Of a stretch of DNA of 64,000 nucleotides, positions 16,904 to 25,755 are shown in pieces. The stretch covers positions 1 to 64,000 of the forward strand of contig NZ_JAANMZ010000012.1 in assembly GCF_011250555.1 (NCBI RefSeq). The letters run 5' to 3'. Position numbers and translations under genes: made by a program. This stretch comes from Bacillus sp. MM2020_4 (GTDB lineage: Bacteria; Bacillota; Bacilli; Bacillales; Cytobacillaceae). The notes beneath the pieces are model-generated. The model was not told where the DNA came from, searched no databases, and saw only the letters and a list, made by a program, of their open reading frames with translations. Position 1 is the first letter of the stretch, and every line of letters begins with the position of its first letter.

Positions 16904-18043
16904 CTACAGAACTGTTTCTTTATGCCTTTCCAAATGAAAAGCAGAAAGTAGTGTTTGATCCAGTAATTTCCCTGTTAAGAGTTCCGCCACTAGTTTTCCT
17001 GTGATTGGAGCTAATAAAATCCCATTTCGAAAATGCCCTGCGGCAACATACAATCCCTTCCAACTTGGATGTTCACCAATGTATGGCATCCCATCCCCTG
17101 TCTGCGGGCGGATTCCAGACCATACTCGCTCCCATGAGGCTTCATTCAGCCCAGGTACAAGTTGTGTGGCTCTTTCTATTAAGCTTGCAATCCCTACAGG
17201 TGTAACCGTTTGATCAAATGTATGCTCAATCATGGTGGCACCGATATAGATTTCTCCATTTCGTTTTGGTACCAGATAACACCGCTTGTCGGAAAAAATA
17301 GTTGTGTTGATCAACGGCTTTTCCGGTTTGACAGAAAAGCACTCTCCTTTAACTGGATACATATTTATTTCGAGCCCGGATTCACGCATTAATTTCGCTG
17401 TCCATGCTCCGGTGGCAACGACCACCTTTTCTCCGTGTATAACACCATGGGAAGTGTTAACTCCTTTAACCTGACCGTTTTCATAATTAATGGAAACGAC
17501 TTCAGTATACTCACGAATCTCGGTTCCAAAATAGGCTGCTGCTTGAGCGTATGCTTTTGATAAATTTGCTGGTTGGACATGGCCATCGTTAGGAAGAAAC
17601 ATGGCTCCAGAAACGCTTGGAGATATGGATGGTTCCATTTCAAGCAATTCCTTTTTATCAAGCCATGTTATGGCAGGATCCCACTTCTTTTGGTAGGTGA
17701 CCTGTTGCTGAACTATGGATGCTATTTCTTCGGTTTCCGCAATTTTTAGCATTCCTTTATGGACAAACTCGATATCAATTCCAGTATATTCAACTAATTC
17801 GCTCGAGAGAGTTGGAAACATGGCTTGACTTTTCAGGGCCATTTGGAATAGCGGACCATCCTGTTCCATCTCCGCTTGTACAGCCAGCATTCCGGCGGCA
17901 GCATTTGTTGCTTGGCAAGCCAATCGATCCTTCTCAAGTATGACCACTTTTCTTCCCATTTTTGATAGCTGATAGGCAATGGAGGATCCGATTATTCCAC
18001 CGCCGATAATAATGACATCAAATGAATTTTTCACTTTTTCCAT
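16904..18043 (-). CDS. thiO: Glycine oxidase ThiO
   Basis: A 379-aa FAD enzyme of the DAO family that oxidises glycine to the imine used for the thiazole ring. The N-terminal GxGxxG loop reads IIIGGGIIGSSIAYQLSKMG; the C-terminal part carries RPQTGDGMPYIG and GHFRNGILLAP, both typical. It overlaps the tenI 3' end by 26 nt, which suggests translational coupling. Confidence 0.95.
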   Translation of the reverse strand: MEKVKNSFDVIIIGGGIIGSSIAYQLSKMGRKVVILEKDRLACQATNAAAGMLAVQAEMEQDGPLFQMALKSQAMFPTLSSELVEYTGIDIEFVHKGMLKIAETEEIASIVQQQVTYQKKWDPAITWLDKKELLEMEPSISPSVSGAMFLPNDGHVQPANLSKAYAQAAAYFGTEIREYTEVVSINYENGQVKGVNTSHGVIHGEKVVVATGAWTAKLMRESGLEINMYPVKGECFSVKPEKPLINTTIFSDKRCYLVPKRNGEIYIGATMIEHTFDQTVTPVGIASLIERATQLVPGLNEASWERVWSGIRPQTGDGMPYIGEHPSWKGLYVAAGHFRNGILLAPITGKLVAELLTGKLLDQTLLSAFHLERHKETVL

Positions 18044-18656
18044 CTCCCATTTTTAATACTTTTGTGTAAGTCTTAACTGCTGCTAGTGGATCGCGTGCAT
18101 CTAAAATTCCAGACATAACGGCGATCCCATTTGCCCCTGCCTGAAGAACCTGTGCTGTATTCTCTGGTGTGATGCCTCCAATCGCAATAGTCGGAATGCC
18201 AAGTTGTGTCAACATTGACAATTCCCTCACTCCTTTTGGGGCCACATCTGGTTTAGATTGAGAAGGGAAAATGTGACCGTAAATGACGTAGTCTGCCCCA
18301 TTCGCTTTTGCAGCCACTCCTTCCTCATAAGAATGAATCGAGCTCCCGATCCGAAACTGAGGGAAATTTCCCTTCACAATAGCTGGTTCTAAACTGTGAA
18401 AGGCTAATTGAACCCCACCAACCCTTGTAACGAAGGCAACATCCAGGCGATCATTCAGGATAACCTTTGAAAGCGGGATATTGGCAGAATGTAAAAGTTG
18501 AACCGTTCGAAATAGTTCTCGAGCCGTTTTTTGTTTTTCCCGTAAATGGATGGCCGTTACATAGGGGTGAATATCAATGATAATTTCCCGGAACTGCTCA
18601 ATCGGCATCTTACCATTGGAAATGATATGAAACTCTTTCTCTTTGAAAATACACAT
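18018..18656 (-). CDS. tenI: Thiazole tautomerase TenI
   Basis: A TIM-barrel protein of the thiamine phosphate synthase superfamily. Features such as VIYGHIF, APKGVRELS and IAIGGITPEN match TenI, which aromatises the thiazole product, better than ThiE. It is the first gene after the TPP riboswitch. The likely start is the ATG at 18656, with AAAGGGG just upstream; a GTG lies one codon earlier. The tenA gene that precedes tenI in B. subtilis is absent here. Confidence 0.88.
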   Translation of the reverse strand: MCIFKEKEFHIISNGKMPIEQFREIIIDIHPYVTAIHLREKQKTARELFRTVQLLHSANIPLSKVILNDRLDVAFVTRVGGVQLAFHSLEPAIVKGNFPQFRIGSSIHSYEEGVAAKANGADYVIYGHIFPSQSKPDVAPKGVRELSMLTQLGIPTIAIGGITPENTAQVLQAGANGIAVMSGILDARDPLAAVKTYTKVLKMGDGKSEKFI

Positions 18657-18695
18657 CACCCCTTTCAGAAGATTCCGCTAAAAGTAAAAACAAAA

Positions 18696-18724
18696 AACCA
18701 CTTCCTATGATTAAGAAAGTGGTT
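18696..18724 (-). terminator. Riboswitch-associated terminator ahead of tenI
   Basis: AACCACTT / AAGTGGTT hairpin followed on the minus strand by TTTTTTG, located between the TPP aptamer and the tenI start. This is the expected expression platform for transcription attenuation. Confidence 0.85.
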
Positions 18725-18765
18725 GAAATTTGAAATAGAAAAATGCATTCTTCAAATATCCAGTT

Positions 18766-18856
18766 TCCACTTCCCTACGCTGGTATGATCCAGATCAGGT
18801 TCATAGAGTCCTGAAGTAGCACTTCAATCTCAGCCCTTTAAAAAGGCACCTCTAGC
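18766..18856 (-). ncRNA. TPP riboswitch (THI element)
   Basis: Minus-strand sequence contains the conserved aptamer blocks: GGGCTGAGA, then after an extended P3 arm ACCTGATCTGGATCATACC and AGCGTAGGGAAG. It lies about 110 nt upstream of tenI and controls the thi operon by thiamine pyrophosphate. Confidence 0.95.
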
Positions 18857-18939
18857 GGATAAACTTTATTTATTATTTTTATTGATGACCTTACATGGAT
18901 AATGTTAGCATTCTTGTTAAAAATGTCAAATACTTTTTC

Positions 18940-19050
18940 GTTCTACTAAATCTGCAAAAAGGTCACGCTGCATTTTTTATGCTACCTACTATTTTTTATA
19001 AATCGATTTTCAACTCTCTACGTAACTTGAATTCTTCCAACGCTTCTTTT
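18940..19050 (-). pseudogene. 3' remnant of a small-protein gene like the one at 21807-21995
   Basis: About 85 bp match the 3' end and downstream flank of the gene at 21807-21995. The minus-strand reading VGRIQVT-stop parallels VGRIRIT-stop, and the CACGCTGCATTTTTTA flank is shared. No 5' part survives. Confidence 0.6.
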
Positions 19051-19071
19051 TAAATAAGTTTTATGGAGACC

Positions 19072-19096
19072 ACAAGAACCGTCCCATTGTTTCTCA
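19072..19096. repeat. ACCGTCCC-family repeat, copy 2
   Basis: CAAGAACCGTCCCATTGTTTCTC lies directly before the truncated 5' end of the M14 carboxypeptidase pseudogene, about where its signal peptide should be encoded. Confidence 0.55.
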
Positions 19097-19103
19097 AAAA
19101 ATA

Positions 19104-21130
19104 GTGAAGGCTTCCACTACTGTAAAACTAAATGTCTATGACGAATTCCTATTTTATCATCAACTAAAGACAGAAATTGACCAAATTTTTGCCCAAGCAA
19201 ACCAACTTCCTAATCGTTACCTCAAATACCAAAGTCTTGGAAAGTCCGTACAAGGAAGAGATCTTCACTTTGTTATTTTAGCAAAAGATAAAAATGCTGT
19301 TGATAACTATCTTAACAAAACACTGCCAACAGCGTTAGAAAATCCTGAGAGTTTAGTAGAGAAATTGGAGAACGGCACAATGGGTCATTACCAGGTTCCC
19401 ATTTGGTTTAACAATATCCATCCATCCTGATGAAGTGGAAGGTGCCGATGCTCAGGTTGAATTATTGAAAAAATTTGCACTTAGGGATGAAGTACCCTTT
19501 CATACGGTTAAAGATGGTCAAAAAAGAACCGTAACGCTGAATGTGGATGAGGTTCTTGAAAATGTTATTTTTCTTTTCATGTTTACAAATAATCCTGATG
19601 GAAGAGTGGCAAATACTAGAAGAAATACGAATGGCTTTGATTTAAACCGTGACAATAACTTTCAAACACAAGTTGAAACACAACTATGGACGCAAGAAAT
19701 TGCAAAATGGACACCCCTCACCTTCCTAGATATGCATGGGTATATTGGCGGGTTTTTAATCGAGCCCACCACTCCTCCTCACAATCCTAACTATGAATAT
19801 GATTTACTGTACAACCATATGATCGAACAAGCCCATTCAATGGGACAGGCAGGAGTTGGTAACTCTTCCTTCCATTCCTATTTAATTCCTGCACTAGATT
19901 ACAAGGCTGGCTGGGATGATATGTCTGTTGCCTACACACCCATGTATGCCATGCTGCATGGGTCGTTAGGTCACACAATAGAAATTCCAGCCTTAAGCCA
20001 AAAAGGTTTTCGGGCAATGGTGGGCACTGGGTTGGGTGCTGTCCATTTTGTAACCAAAAATAAAGATGCATTATATAAGAATCAACTTGAAATCTTTAAG
20101 CGCGGTGTGAATGGCGAAGATAACAGAGCAGTAGACAAGTACTTTGTAAATGCTTCTGGTGAACAAATTGGACGAATTAGAGGAAAAAGTAATCATTTCT
20201 TTCCCGACTACTATTTGATCCCCATTTATAAATCTCAACAAAAAAATATTCTGGAAGCACATAAATTGGTCCAATATTTACTTCGAAATGGTGTGAAGGT
20301 CAAACAAACAATGAAATATATGAAAATAAACGGAAGAATGTATCCTAAGGGATCGTTTGTTATTCCTATGAATCAGGCAAAACGCGGTGTTGCTAATGCC
20401 ATGCTCTATAAGGGGGACAATGTTTCTGACTGGGGTGCGATGTACGATACCTTTTTAGTCAATTTCCCTGATCTGAGAGGATTTACAAGGATTTGAACAT
20501 ACCTATTTTTTCGAAGCTACACCTTTAGATCCTTCTATTCTGGTAAAAACCCAGTTAGTAAAGCTGCCAAAGGTTGCTGTCCATGGGTCATCTTCCTTGA
20601 AATTCACCGTAAAAGAGCTTGGCTTTACCATGGTCGATCAAGCGAATGCCGATGTGATTGTTAGCGATAGCAGCAGCTTGAGCGCAAGGACTTTGTCTGG
20701 AAAATCATATGTAGGAATCGGATTATCCGCCTTAACGGCTGTAAAAAATAGTGGATTGCTCCTAGGCTATCATTTTGTTTCCACAAGAAACGGGCATGAG
20801 GGCTTAGTGAAAGCAGAAATCACCGACCATGTGCTGACTTCAGGTTATAAGGCTGATGAGCTTTTATATTTAACTTCAGGTGCATGGATTACTTCTGTAC
20901 CTGCAGGAACTGAGGTGTTAGCTTCCATCCGTAATCACGATGACTTCTTTGTAGCTGGGTGGTGGCCTGGACATGAAAAAGCGAAGGGACAAATTCTTGC
21001 CTTTACCCATACCACTAATCAAACTACATTTACTCTTTTTGCCAATGAGCTAGCCTTTAGAGCACACACACACTATAGCAATCGCTTCATTGCAAATAGC
21101 ATCTTTGATTCGGTACAAACGAGGAACTAA
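19104..21130 (+). pseudogene. M14-family zinc carboxypeptidase, broken by two frameshifts and 5' truncation
   Basis: Three consecutive open segments (19104-19430, 19435-20496, 20597-21130) read as one M14 peptidase when joined. An ATCC-ATCC duplication at about 19418-19428 shifts the frame inside the zinc motif; without it the text reads NNIHPDEVEGAD, with the HxxE ligands. A one-base shift near 20490 breaks the link FTR-FEHTYFFEAT. Other catalytic features survive: DLNRDNN, the third ligand in LDMHGY, and the IEIPAL glutamate. The secretion signal expected for this family is missing; a palindromic repeat lies at the junction. A terminator follows at 21253. The product is surely inactive. Confidence 0.88.
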
Positions 21131-21252
21131 AATCTTTAAGCATCAGTGCAAAACTGATGCTGATAATAAAGGGTTCCGTTTTGAGGTGATTTTCTTAAAA
21201 TACGTGCTAAAATGGCAGTAGTATTGGCATCATTAGTGGTATATAAAAAGTT

Positions 21253-21284
21253 AAACTCGCCATAGCTATTGGCGAGTTTCTTTA
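21253..21284 (+). terminator. Terminator after the M14 pseudogene
   Basis: Perfect arms AAACTCGCCA and TGGCGAGTTT followed by CTTTATT. Confidence 0.85.
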
Positions 21285-21326
21285 TTAGGATGTCTTGTCC
21301 TTAATCGAGTATCCAGCAAAAGTAAA

Positions 21327-21513
21327 ATAAGCGAAGATTTTCCGGTTAGATGCAGAATAGAGCTCGTTTTGGGGGGATATAAGTGGAGAATTTCCGCTTA
21401 TGCAAAGCAAAATCTCCAATTTTTGAATTTTTCAAGTCAATAGGCGGAATCTCTCCGTCTATTTATGCCTTTTCTAATTATATTTTCTAATTAAGCGGGA
21501 TTTTTCCGTCTAT
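21327..21513. repeat. Array of four imperfect 23-nt palindromes
   Basis: Units at 21327, 21379, 21440 and 21491 follow the consensus ATAAGCGGA-N5-TCCGYCTAT, with unit starts spaced 52, 61 and 51 bp apart. Each is an inverted repeat in itself. The units differ too much for CRISPR repeats and no cas gene is near. Confidence 0.65.
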
Positions 21514-21707
21514 TTATCAGCTCTATGCTTAACCTGAACCCCCAACCAATAAATGCGGACCTTCTTGATCCTAGATGCGGGAATCAGCAGCTTTTTATCG
21601 ACCATCATATAAAATGACCAATAAAATTAGCACTTAAAACGGCAATGCAAATGACAGAAGCTTTGACCCTCTTTCTTAATGTACAATACTTATTGTCCAT
21701 AGGCCAT

Positions 21708-21720
21708 GGTGCCTGGCACC
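21708..21720. repeat. GTGCCTGGCACC-family palindrome, copy 1
   Basis: GGTGCCTGGCACC, a 13-bp palindromic core that recurs twice at 38326-38366. Confidence 0.7.
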
Positions 21721-21806
21721 AACCAAATTAAAAATGCATCATGATTTTGATCACGCTGCATTTTTTACTCGCCTTGCTATTTTTTTAAAAATTGATGTTC
21801 CACTCT

Positions 21807-21995
21807 CTACGTAATTCGAATTCTACCAACTCTTCTATTTCGATTACGATCATTACTATCTAGTGCTCTTTGGGATTTTTGAAAACCTGTAAATGATATG
21901 AGGCCAGCTTTAAACAGGGTATACCCGATAAATGTAGCAAAGATCGAACTTCCAATCAGAAACCAGATGAATCTGCCGCCAACTTTCCGTAACAT
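21807..21995 (-). CDS. Small single-pass membrane protein, unknown function
   Basis: A 62-aa protein with a basic start (MLRKVGGR), one hydrophobic helix (about residues 10-32) and a strongly basic C-terminal tail (DSNDRNRNRRVGRIRIT). The ATG is preceded by AAGAGGTG. A remnant of a paralogue's 3' end lies at 18940-19050. Such Bacillus small proteins can be coat- or membrane-associated; nothing more can be said. Confidence 0.55.
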   Translation of the reverse strand: MLRKVGGRFIWFLIGSSIFATFIGYTLFKAGLISFTGFQKSQRALDSNDRNRNRRVGRIRIT

Positions 21996-22157
21996 ATTTT
22001 CACCTCTTACCCTCTCATTGATGATAAATATGATGAAATGATCATTTTTATGTCGTCTTATTCAACTGTCGAAAATGGGGGCATAACCATTCCATTTAAA
22101 CGTTAAACTTACCTTTTGGAGTACCCACAGGTATAAAAGCACATATAAAAGCAGCTA

Positions 22158-22198
22158 AAATAGCAGAGTAATTCACATAATAATTCACACTGCTATTT
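22158..22198 (-). terminator. Terminator after the HAD hydrolase gene
   Basis: Arms AAATAGCAG and CTGCTATTT, extended by partial pairing of GTAATT with AATTCAC, end on the minus strand in TATTTTAG. Confidence 0.7.
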
Positions 22199-22227
22199 GG
22201 TTGACTGCCCTTATCATTCGTAGCTAT

Positions 22228-22905
22228 TTACTTGTTAGTTAAATACATATTTTCCAATTTTGGCAATATTGCCTTTAATTCAATTAGGTCATCTATTACA
22301 ATTTCATCCTGAGAAAGTTCATCTTCTTGTGCAAAATCGAAATTACATCCAATTGAAATTAAACCATTATCTTTAGCCGCATTAATATCAGATAAACGGT
22401 CTCCAACTACTGCCGCGTTAGTAATATCATATTTTTTTAGAATACTCCTAACTAAGTCTGATTTACTTAACGATTCGATTTGTTGAATACTAAATGTTTC
22501 AGTAACCCATTTATCCAAATTATAATAACTCACAATTGCTTTTAGATATGCAGATAAACCATTACTTGCTATATAAATTGAACAATTATGTTCTTTTAAA
22601 AAAGTGAAAACTTCCTTTACATTTGGATATAAAGCACCTTTCCCACTTCTTATATTTCTAACTAATCTCTCTAAAAAATATGCATCAGTTTGTTCTCTTT
22701 CTTCATTGTTATGATTAGGTAGCAAGGTTTCCCATACCTTTGGTAAAGGTACACCCATAATTTGACGGTATTTATCAATAGGTGTTACTGTATCCCATTT
22801 ATTTAGTGACCGCAAATTGTTAAAAGTGTCTTCAAGTGATATTTCTAAAATTTTATCTGTTTGAAATAGTGTTCCATCCATATCAAAGATTAATGATTGT
22901 GTCAT
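22228..22905 (-). CDS. HAD superfamily hydrolase
   Basis: A 225-aa haloacid-dehalogenase-type phosphatase. Motif I is FDMDGTLFQTD at residues 7-17, motif II IASNG, motif III lysine in SLSKSDLV and motif IV VVGDRLSDINAAKDNG. A helical cap lies between motifs I and II (subfamily IA, phosphoglycolate-phosphatase-like). Substrate unknown. It stands alone. Confidence 0.87.
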   Translation of the reverse strand: MTQSLIFDMDGTLFQTDKILEISLEDTFNNLRSLNKWDTVTPIDKYRQIMGVPLPKVWETLLPNHNNEEREQTDAYFLERLVRNIRSGKGALYPNVKEVFTFLKEHNCSIYIASNGLSAYLKAIVSYYNLDKWVTETFSIQQIESLSKSDLVRSILKKYDITNAAVVGDRLSDINAAKDNGLISIGCNFDFAQEDELSQDEIVIDDLIELKAILPKLENMYLTNK

Positions 22906-22990
22906 TGTTTTCTCTCCCTAATTAATATTGGCTCTATTTTCTTCCAATGAAGGAAGGCTTTTTTCATACAATAATTTGGGAGGTGATGAT

Positions 22991-23299
22991 ATGCCAAGAG
23001 TAAGGGCTAGAAGTCATGATGTAATATTTCAAGTACAAGGTGGAAATTTTTCTTTTGAAGTAGTGCAAAAAGGGAATGTATTTTATCAAAGATTAAGAGC
23101 CTCTGAAAGAAGATTAGCACAACAAAATATTAATTCTTGGAGAGATCATCCTGCAAAATATGCACTTTGGTACTTTAATCCAACAGCACCATCGTGTCCT
23201 CCTACATGGTACGGTCAACCTCATACTGGTCAATTTAAAGAACACTGTTTTTATGAACCAAAACCTGGACCATGTGATAGTGTGTCATTGCCTATATAA
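22991..23299 (+). CDS. CwlJ-like cell wall hydrolase with internal deletion
   Basis: The 103-aa product matches the spore cortex-lytic hydrolase CwlJ at both ends but lacks the middle. Residues 1-11 (MPRVRARSHDV) resemble the CwlJ start; from about residue 13 (FQVQGGNFSFE, KGNVFYQR, RASERRLAQQNINS, PAKYALWYFNP, CPPTWYG, HCFYEP) it follows the C-terminal half. Some 50 residues are missing, including the segment with the RAEAEGE acid thought to be catalytic in SleB/CwlJ proteins. The frame is open and the ribosome site GGAGGTGAT is good, so it may be expressed, but probably without lytic activity. Confidence 0.75.
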   Translation: MPRVRARSHDVIFQVQGGNFSFEVVQKGNVFYQRLRASERRLAQQNINSWRDHPAKYALWYFNPTAPSCPPTWYGQPHTGQFKEHCFYEPKPGPCDSVSLPI

Positions 23300-23507
23300 T
23301 AAGAATTCTTAGTTTTTATAGCATACAGTTTATAAGTAAAATGATGACTATTGCATTACTTTTATACCTTCATACAACTATCTTCTTCAATGATTGAATA
23401 ACTAAAAGAACTTTTTTACCCTAATTAATAAAAAAATTGGTTATACTTACATTGGAGGTAAAGAAGTCTGAAGAAAATATCCCTCATGAACAAAGGAGAA
23501 CTAAAAA

Positions 23508-24083
23508 ATGAGAAGACTCGTTCTATTTCTGCACGCATCGCTTGACGGTTTTGTAGAAGGTCCGAACGGTGAAATGGACATCGGCTGGGTTTCCTACGAT
23601 GCTGACTTGGAGAAACACGCGAAAGAAATTCTGAGTACTGCCGACACTGTCATATGGGGACGTGGGACTTATCAGATGATGCACAGTTACTGGACATCTG
23701 TGCCTTCGAACCCCTCAGCTTCGCAGCATGAACGGAATCATGCCGAGTGGATCGGAAAGACTGCCAAAATCGTTTTTTCAACCACTCTGGAGAAAGTCGA
23801 ATGGAACAATTCCAGACTGGTGAAAGAAAATGTCGAGGAAGAGATCAAGAACCTCAAACAGCAGCCAGGCAAGGATATGGTCATCCTAGGCAGTCCAAGG
23901 TTAGCACACTACCTTATGCAGCTTGATTTAATAGATGAGTATAAAATTACGGTTTCTCCCGTCCTGGTCGGCAGCGGGTTGCCGTTATTCCAAGGTCACA
24001 AGGAGAAGATCAATCTTAAACTTATCGAAAACAAGACATTTGATTCTGGAGCCATAGCCCTCGTTTACCAGACGGTGAGATGA
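23508..24083 (+). CDS. Dihydrofolate reductase family protein (RibD C-terminal domain)
   Basis: A 191-aa protein of the RibD-C/DHFR superfamily. It starts with LFLHASLDGFVEGPNGEMDIGW and has the NADPH-site features TVIWGRGTYQMM and MVILGSPRLAHYLMQ. These stand-alone paralogues, such as the YyaP/YwjB types, lack known substrates. It has higher GC than its neighbours, compatible with later acquisition. The ATG follows AAAGGAG. Confidence 0.87.
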   Translation: MRRLVLFLHASLDGFVEGPNGEMDIGWVSYDADLEKHAKEILSTADTVIWGRGTYQMMHSYWTSVPSNPSASQHERNHAEWIGKTAKIVFSTTLEKVEWNNSRLVKENVEEEIKNLKQQPGKDMVILGSPRLAHYLMQLDLIDEYKITVSPVLVGSGLPLFQGHKEKINLKLIENKTFDSGAIALVYQTVR

Positions 24084-24419
24084 CCTTGTCTCCTAAAGCA
24101 AATTACGTCAGATACGATAGCATTCCATAGATGGTTAAATATACCAATTTTAATATCAGTGACCATGATTTTGCTGTAAATATGGATGCTATTCTGTTGT
24201 TTAAGGCGGATTTTGAAAACGTTTAGCTAGTCATTAATGAGTAATATAAGTATAAGCATATTCAAACTATTTGAGGGGATGATTCCATAATGAATTCATT
24301 CTCCTTTTTCATGTGATGGGAGTCTTTTGGTTTAGAGGAAAAGACATTTAAGAAACTTATTTTCATGGTAGTTGAATAAGAAAGAGACGCTTATTAAACA
24401 ATATCACCCGTTAACGGAA
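24084..24419. other. Intergenic region, dispersed repeat fragments
   Basis: No supported gene. A block at 24350-24380 (AAGAAACTTATTTTCATGGT, then GTTGAATAAG) is repeated at 25256-25290, and a TAACGG-type repeat end lies at 24410. Confidence 0.4.
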
Positions 24420-24602
24420 CTAAAACGGCAGGCTTTGAAAAAGCGAAATAGTTATAACTAATGCCGATAAAGTTCCTGCGAACAGTAAGGTTATCATTTT
24501 TCGCCAATTTATCTCTTTTGAAGGTTTTACAGCCTCTTTGGAAACCGTAATCCATATCACAGCGGAGACTAAGGCAACTATGGCAATAACACCATTAGAC
24601 AT
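24420..24602 (-). CDS. Small membrane protein, unknown function
   Basis: A 60-aa protein with two hydrophobic helices (NGVIAIVALVSAVIWITV and MITLLFAGTLSALVITISL) separated by a basic loop. The ATG at 24602 is favoured: GAGGGTG lies just upstream, and the GTG at 24611 is part of that site. Unknown function; no close neighbour. Confidence 0.5.
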   Translation of the reverse strand: MSNGVIAIVALVSAVIWITVSKEAVKPSKEINWRKMITLLFAGTLSALVITISLFQSLPF

Positions 24603-24748
24603 ATTTAACACCCTCTTGATTATTATTTTGTCTAAACTTTACATTTTTTTCTTTTAAATGCCCCGTTTGTTAAACACACTTTAAACTACACTGTTATACT
24701 AACCTGACCCGTTAGCACCACAAGAAAATGCCACCAGTCAGCTATTAG

Positions 24749-24937
24749 TTAATTTAATAAATTAACTATAATCATTAACAGAATGGATAATGAAATGAAA
24801 CCAACCATAAAGTATCCAAAGTATTTTAATGGTTTTGGTAACCTGTTTATCTTAGCATTTGAAGGGTTACCAGCATTTCCTTCAATCTCGTTAAAATGGT
24901 CTATTGCATCATTAAATGGTTTATTCTCATCCTTCAT
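24749..24937 (-). CDS. Small single-pass membrane protein
   Basis: A 62-aa protein with an acidic, Asn-rich N-terminal half (MKDENKPFNDAIDHFNEIEG), a conserved-looking LPKPLKYFGYF linker and a C-terminal hydrophobic helix. The ribosome site AAAGGGGTGG precedes the ATG. A decayed second copy lies at 13605-13760. Function unknown. Confidence 0.6.
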   Translation of the reverse strand: MKDENKPFNDAIDHFNEIEGNAGNPSNAKINRLPKPLKYFGYFMVGFISLSILLMIIVNLLN

Positions 24938-25302
24938 ACAACCACCCCTTTACTAAATAATAACATTATTCAGTCCTCTGTATTGGGACTTTTTGTATGT
25001 CTTCCTGAAATAACCTGCATAGTTAGTGGAACAAGAAAAAGACCGCCGCAGCGATCCTTAACTTTAACTATTGCTACCCGTTACCCATCCATGCAGCAGA
25101 GCTGCACCACAGAGAATGAAAATGGTTAGGTGGTGTCAATACTGATATAGACCTTAATCCAGTCAACCCCAATCCATAGATTTATTAATTACCGCTCTCC
25201 TCTTTTTTTAACGATTGAGCAGGGTCTTCCTAAGTATTGTCATTTTCAATTCGTGAAGAAACTTATTTTCATGGTGGTTCAACAAGGAGTTCCATTTTGC
25301 AC
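24938..25302. other. Intergenic region, repeat fragments
   Basis: No gene seen. It contains remnants of dispersed repeats (TAGTGGAACAAG, GCCGCAGCGATC, and the AAGAAACTTATTTTCATGGT block at 25257). Confidence 0.4.
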
Positions 25303-25755
25303 CTACAAATTTTGAGATAATCGAACCATATCTCGGCATTGTATCCCGTTTTCGAAAATCTCTTCGGGATAGTGCCTAATGAAAAAGTTTATATCAACAC
25401 CAGTAATTCTAAAACCACATTTTTGATAAAGGGCTAATTGTCCAATGCTTGAATTTCCGGTTCCGACTTCTATGGTTCTATATCCTTTTGACTTAGCCAC
25501 TTGAATTGCATTTATTACAAGTTGTTTCCCCAAGCCTTTACCTTGCTGGGTTTCTATTACAGCAATATTCACTAGCTCTACGGTTTCAGGTCTTGTCGGC
25601 AGTAGGACATAAACCCCAATTATTTGAGCATCAGTTTCGGCTACAAAGCATTCCCCTCTTTGCATATATTCTTTAATGATTATTTTAGAAGGGTCAGCTA
25701 ATAACAACAAATCCATTGGAGGTTCTTCATTTATGTTTAGTTTACGAATAACCAT
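25303..25755 (-). CDS. GNAT family N-acetyltransferase
   Basis: A 150-aa GNAT protein. The acetyl-CoA pyrophosphate loop reads QGKGLGKQLV (Q/RxxGxG/A), preceded by the beta strand VNIAVIE and followed by YQKCGFRITGVD near the C-terminus. The substrate cannot be assigned. GGGGAGGG precedes the ATG. Confidence 0.88.
   Translation of the reverse strand: MVIRKLNINEEPPMDLLLLADPSKIIIKEYMQRGECFVAETDAQIIGVYVLLPTRPETVELVNIAVIETQQGKGLGKQLVINAIQVAKSKGYRTIEVGTGNSSIGQLALYQKCGFRITGVDINFFIRHYPEEIFENGIQCRDMVRLSQNL

Larger units (their letters stand above)
21131..21806. other. Gene-free region with a palindrome array
   Basis: No gene. Contents in order: a small AGCATCAGT/ACTGATGCT hairpin near 21140, the terminator at 21253, four 23-nt palindromic units between 21327 and 21513, a GTGCCTGGCACC repeat at 21708-21720, and a TGCATTTTTT hairpin near 21735-21765 that can end the downstream minus-strand gene. 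Confidence 0.6.

Noticed and set aside
18957-19050. Second riboswitch or leader upstream of the M14 gene
   Set aside because: The stretch is explained by similarity to the 3' end of the small-protein gene at 21807-21995.
21327-21513. CRISPR-like array
   Set aside because: The four units are too divergent, the intervals are unequal and as AT-rich as the surroundings, and no cas gene is near.
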